Of a DNA stretch of 64,000 nucleotides, positions 59,660 through 64,000 are shown in pieces. The translations under genes were made by a program, and so were the position numbers. Origin of the DNA: Anarhynchus alexandrinus (taxonomy: Eukaryota; Chordata; Aves; Charadriiformes; Charadriidae); assembly GCA_008711295.1 (NCBI GenBank), contig VUYV01000090.1:551331-615330 (forward strand). The letters run 5' to 3'. The stretch's first letter is position 1; the number at the start of each line of letters is the position of its first letter. The notes under the pieces were generated by a model. That model did not search any database and was not told the DNA's origin. It was given only the letters and a program-made list of their open reading frames with translations.

Positions 59660-59947
59660 TATTCTGAATACAATGACTGCCTTTGTGATGGAAATTAGAT
59701 TTGGATGACACTAAAACCAGAGGTTTACTTCTAACGTTCATTGTAAACATTAAGACTTTGGGGTTTTTTTTTTCTGTTTAACTGAATTACGCCACTGTTG
59801 AGCTTTCTAACAGAAAGTTTTGTCCGGGCGGTATACTTTAATTATTTCTCTGGTGGTATCCTAAAGCAAGTGAATTAATATGTAAACATTAGTTTAGACC
59901 CATTCCACTATTTAATAACGAAATTTATTTTTTTAATTTAAAAACCA

Positions 59948-59953
59948 AATAAA
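59948..59953 (+). terminator. LRRC3B: Poly(A) signal, first candidate for LRRC3B
   Basis: Canonical AATAAA lies 289 bases after the LRRC3B stop. A GT-rich stretch (CTTGGTTTGATCAGTGCTC near 60,021-60,040) follows within range, which supports cleavage around 59,965-59,985. Confidence 0.5.
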
Positions 59954-60039
59954 AGCTTAAATTTGAACCATGTAAAACAGAGTAATTTATTGATCAGAAA
60001 CCTGTCCAGTGCCAGAGCACACTTGGTTTGATCAGTGCT

Positions 60040-60410
60040 CACAAGGTAGAAGAGAGGAGCGATGACGAAGTGGGCTGTGAGAGGTGTGGGAGCAGAGTCT
60101 CCAGGGGCACTTCTCTCCCTGGGGTGCATGGTGAAGTGTTTGTGAATGGTAGCCCATTTTGGGGGCTGCTTGCCATGACAGGAGAGGGGCGCAGTGTGAG
60201 GAGAGCAGAGTGCCCTGACTCTGGGTGTAAGGGATTGATGCCTGGGTTAGATCCCGGAGGGCATTTCGGCACCGCTGGGAAAGAGCCAACATGCAGGAGC
60301 TCCATTGCAGCACATCGAAGCAAGGTAAGTGGGGAAATGCGGCGGGTTTTCATCTTACACCCACTTACTGCCTCCCCCAGCGCTGGGGAGGACAGCGAGA
60401 AGGCAAGAGC
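60040..60410. other. GC-rich block with a consensus splice donor
   Basis: This block is clearly richer in GC than its surroundings and has a perfect donor AAG/GTAAGT with GT at 60,325-60,326. A 135-codon open frame crosses it on the plus strand (60,028-60,435), but its sequence has no domain I recognise and reads through the splice donor. It may be part of the 3' UTR, an exon of an unannotated transcript or an unidentified repeat. Confidence 0.35.
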
Positions 60411-60472
60411 TAACTTAGTATACTGTTCAAACTAGAGTACCAGTAATAATAATATATATAAAAAAAAAGTTA

Positions 60473-60478
60473 AATAAA
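60473..60478 (+). terminator. LRRC3B: Poly(A) signal, second candidate
   Basis: Canonical AATAAA in an AT-rich stretch. A T-rich region follows (CCTTTTTATCTGTATATTAGTTTGT). Usage cannot be judged from sequence. Confidence 0.35.
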
Positions 60479-60804
60479 ATTAGTCCTTTTTATCTGTATA
60501 TTAGTTTGTAACTAAAAGTGACTTTATTTTTCAGGGTGCAGCCTTTTTTAAAAAGATTAATAAAATAAGTGAATATCTAGGCTGGGCATATTCTATTGAG
60601 TGTTAGAAAATATTTTTGTATGATTTTACAGATAAATGCTTAGGAAAATATAAAGCCCATGGAGTTAAACTCAGCCTTGGATATGAAATGGGTATTTTAA
60701 AGCTCTGCTGTCTTTAAAAACATGATGGTTTTCTCTTTTCATAGATCAAGTTTTCAAAGGGAACAAATTCACAAGAATGTATTCCTCCTGTCCTTTATTA
60801 CCAT

Positions 60805-60810
60805 AATAAA
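60805..60810 (+). terminator. LRRC3B: Poly(A) signal, distal candidate
   Basis: Canonical AATAAA followed by TGATACTTGTCTCTGGGTCC, a modest GT/T-rich downstream element. Another AATAAA sits at 60,559-60,564. Confidence 0.35.
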
Positions 60811-63190
60811 ATGATACTTGTCTCTGGGTCCCTATAGATCCAGTCTAGCTGACATTGGAATATGGATTGCAGAGGGGTGGATTAAAAAATTTATAAAATG
60901 CTGCTTTGCAAAAACAAGTGTTAAAGGACAGCCTTAAAAAATTCAAAAAGCTCCAGACATATCTCCCATTAGATTATCCATTATTTCAGCTTACAGTTAT
61001 ACTCTTTTATATTTTAGAGGGCACAAGCTTGTTTATCTTATTTCTTTCAGAGCATTGTTAAAAGAATATCTAAAATTTGTTTCAAGAAAGGTGAGAGAAC
61101 AGGAAAAAGAAGAATTAGGGCTTTTTAAATGTGCATAGACTCACCTTTTATGTCGTCTTTATGGGCTGAGTCCTGCCTGAGTACCAGTTCTTGTGACTGA
61201 CTTAGCTATGTGCATTGGTTTATCTCAGCGAACAGTTTTTGGCATATTAAGAGAATGTTAATGTTTTTAAAGGGCACAGTCTGTCCAAAAAATATCTGCT
61301 CTCTGATATTTCTGCCTCCTCCCCTCCGACCCCAAAGTAAAAATTTTATTTTCTAAGGAGAGGAGGCTGTGGATTACACATCCTGCTTAGTTTACATTTT
61401 ATACCTTCCTTTTTTTTTCAAGCTCTATCTTGCTGAACTTTCCAGCACTGCCGAAGTGCCGCCCCCGGCTCCCTGAGCTCTGCGTGGCCTCCTGCAGGAA
61501 CCAAAAGCACTAGGGCTAAATACACGTGTGAATCTGAAGAGAGCAAGAGAAAATGTTATATTGTACTGGCAGTATAACAAACCCTACTGAATGGGACACG
61601 TCGTGCCTCTGTGTAGGCTGAGCCAAGTTCATTCCTGATATAATTCTCCTAATTTCCCTAGAATCTCCTTCAGGGTAAAATTTGTCTTGTTTCTATTGCC
61701 GTGTTCCCCAAGTGATATTTAAGACCCCAGCTAGTATGCTACTTTTGGAAAAAGCAGGGGGGACTAGCCAAAAGAGGGAACTGAGATCAAGGTATTAATT
61801 TAATCAAGAATGCAGTGCTGTTTATTCACAACTAGATGCAGGAATTTTCCCAGAAAATTTGGACAAAATTATTTTAACAGCAACATTTACAAAAATCTGG
61901 ATAGTCTTAAAAACACTTAAAAAAACTTGCAGATTTTTAAAATTTGCTTTCAAGCAGTGGGGTTTTTAAAAAAAAAAAAAATCCCCCAAACTGACTGACA
62001 AAACTATAAATAATTTATCTTTACTTTGTCCTTTTTTCCATTTTTTCCACTTTATTACATGATCCAGAAGACTGGTTCTGGAGCTGGTACAGCTTTGCCT
62101 CAGCTGAGCTTCTGACTCTACGTGTTCAAATCCTGACCAAAAACAATTTAAACCAAGTTAAGCAGTACTCTGTTGAAAGGCTCTGGGGGGATGGTTTCAT
62201 ATCAGTTCTCCAGGTCTACTGATTTTCTTTAATTGATTCCCTATCAAACATCTCTCCTCACAAAACTTTTCCATTCTTCTTTTAAAGCCGGTACTGAAAT
62301 CTTCATTTAAAGTCTGAGAATCAAGGCAATGGTCTGACAACCAATAGATGCAAACTCGTCAAGCTGAATTTAGCTGACGAGGAAAATGAATTAAATCACT
62401 GTTCCTCAGCTATGTGGACTTGACAGTGCTAGTAGTCCTGACAACTTAAATATTTGAGCTACATCTCTTTGTTTCATTGAAGAGAAACAGAAAAGAAAGA
62501 TAAAAACCTTTCACATATGAAGACACTTGTTTTTATCATGTTTACTGGACACTTTTCTGTCCAATACTACCGTCTGTAGAAAAGCCTGCATGCTGCCCTT
62601 TGAAGTCAATGGCACAAACTTTTTAAACTTTGATTGCAAAATACTTCAAGGAGTTACTTTATTTACCAAAACAGTTTTGCTCAAAAATTAGTGATGTGGT
62701 ATATTTTTAGCTGTGATACCTTAGTGTGTAAATACAATGAAATAAAATAGGTTTTCCCGTATTCACAGGAGAGAGTGTATACCAGAAAATAAAGAGGGAA
62801 ATGCATAGCACAGTGATTCTTAGATTTATTTTTATTTTTTTTTCATTAAGATGCTTCAGGAAAAGTAGAACTAAGGCTCAATAGATTAAATGTGATTCAT
62901 TTCACGACCCTGATTTTGTAAAAACTTCCTCGTTTTTGTTTCTAAAGGATAACTCTCAACTTTTTTTTTCTTAAAACTAATGCTGATTTTTCTCTACTAA
63001 TTTTTTGGTGGTGTTATGCTCTGTGGGTAAGATCTGTGATGGAGCATTTGGGCTGTCTGTGTTTAGTCTCATACTTTATAGTTTTATTCTGTTCTCAGTT
63101 TTGTACAGAATTAGATACAGGTATCTTGACCATTAACGTACATTATGTTTTTAAGTCTTCAATAGCAAGATTTTGCACTGCACTTGCCTT
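60811..63190. other. AT-rich downstream DNA, no gene recognised
   Basis: No gene is supported. A small TTGAAGTCAATGGCA motif at 62,601-62,615 resembles the core of common amniote palindromic repeats. Further AATAAA motifs occur at 62,741 and 62,788, in keeping with the AT content. Confidence 0.5.
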
Positions 63191-63199
63191 AACTTTCAG

Positions 63200-64000
63200 G
63201 GGCTGGGAACAAACAGAAGAGTGTGGTGGTGCAGGTTCTGGTCTTCCCATGAAGGAAAGAGGAGAATCCTGGTTTACCAAAGAGATGCCATACAGAAAAT
63301 CCGCCAGTGTTTTTCAGTTGGAAAGGTTCAAATTGTAAGTGTTAGGAAGCAAGCAAGCAAAAAAAAAAAAAAAAANAAACCCAAAAAACACCAACAGAAC
63401 CAAAAAGTAAAGGAGCAGCTGGAGGCTAAAATGCTTGAAGATATCATGGAGTCTTGCAGCATGTTTAGATGTGCAGTGGGGTCTCAGAGTGAATCTAAAT
63501 AAATTTTAAAAAGGGTGTCCCTCTACTTCCACACCTGGAAAAAAGCTAACGTTGCTAAGCAAGAGCAAATGAGATTTCAGGAGTCTTTAAACTGTAGGAA
63601 TGAAATCTGAAGAACAAAAATTGAAGAGGATGTGAATTCCGGTGGGGTTAGATGTAAAGCCATAGCATGGCCAAAACAAATGGGAACATTTATTTGTAAG
63701 CAAATCAGAAACAGGAATCCCACTGTAGCAAGGGCCAAGAGCCAATTGGGAACTAAGGGAGCGCTGTGGGTAGATTGGACAAATGTTCTGAAAGAAACTA
63801 AGCTAGCATGTGAGAAGGGGAAAAATCATCCTACGAATTAGTTACTGGTTCAAAGATAAGAAACAAAACTGAGAAGAAATTGTCTGTTTTCTTGAAGGAG
63901 GGTGGTTATTGACATTTCTGAGAAGGTGTCCTGAAGACCTCAGAATGGGACCGGCGCTGTGCAACATGCTTCTGAGTGATCTGGAAAAGGGAGTTAATAA
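63200..64000 (+). mobile_element. Probable old L3/CR1-like LINE fragment at window end
   Basis: The last 60 bases read GPALCNMLLSDLEKGVN in one frame, which matches the reverse transcriptase block after the PQGS motif of old amniote L3/CR1-like LINEs, where the family has 'GPVLFNIFISDLE.GV'. Weaker hints upstream are ESWFTKE near 63,268 and KEQLEAKMLEDI near 63,410, both reminiscent of the RT-proximal linker of these LINEs. Frameshifts are many, and a poly-A run with an ambiguous base (63,376) interrupts it. The element runs off the window. The 63,880-64,000 part is fairly secure; the upstream extent is tentative. Confidence 0.5.

Larger units (their letters stand above)
59660..60810 (+). other. 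LRRC3B: LRRC3B 3' UTR region (extent uncertain)
   Basis: Sequence after the TAG stop is AT-rich and non-coding. The first AATAAA is at 59,948-59,953, with further signals at 60,473, 60,559 and 60,805, so alternative 3' ends are possible. A GC-richer block (60,040-60,410) interrupts it and may or may not belong to the same transcript. Confidence 0.6.

Noticed and set aside
1..64000. CRISPR arrays, tRNA or rRNA genes, operons, prokaryotic mobile elements
   Set aside because: Looked for and not seen; sequence character is vertebrate nuclear throughout.

Overview
This is a stretch of vertebrate nuclear DNA, most likely from a bird. The dispersed repeats are CR1 LINEs of several ages and both orientations, with the short CR1 3' tails (ATTCTRTGA-like) usual in avian genomes. 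There is one CpG island, and the only intact protein gene is LRRC3B, whose whole reading frame lies in one exon. Other sauropsids also carry CR1, so bird is an inference and I cannot name a species. I found no operons, CRISPR arrays, phage or other prokaryotic features, and no tRNA or rRNA gene.

Layout. 1-9.5 kb is AT-rich DNA upstream of the gene. It holds a CR1 fragment (1.7-2.4 kb, +), a long and very old CR1/L3-like LINE relic (about 4.0-5.8 kb, -) and a possible LTR-like unit (about 6.2-6.75 kb). 9.5-10.65 kb is a strong CpG island with several consensus splice donors on the + strand, read as the LRRC3B promoter and non-coding first exon. From there to 58,716 runs an inferred intron of about 48 kb. 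It contains a decayed hAT-superfamily transposase (16.1-17.6 kb, -), a large CR1 broken by an assembly gap (31.1-34.56 kb, +), a CR1 with an internal deletion (38.2-39.1 kb, -), a CR1 3' end (42.25-42.67 kb, +), a 26-base gap (44.26 kb) and an old L3-like tail (46.3 kb, +). A good splice acceptor at 58,716 opens the coding exon. LRRC3B is encoded at 58,880-59,659, followed by a 3' UTR with several AATAAA signals. The last 4 kb are AT-rich and end in another old LINE fragment that runs off the window.

How it fits together. The window is one locus: CpG-island promoter, long repeat-bearing intron, single coding exon. The coding exon carries four AUGs upstream of the start, the last of which opens a reading frame overlapping the LRRC3B start codon, so translation may be damped or regulated. 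The mobile elements are all visibly broken and appear to be passive passengers. I did not find a previously undescribed system. The points most worth checking are the hAT transposase relic, the near-identical 724-bp duplication against the assembly gap (probably an assembly artefact), the overlapping uORF, and the GC-rich block with a perfect splice donor downstream of LRRC3B.
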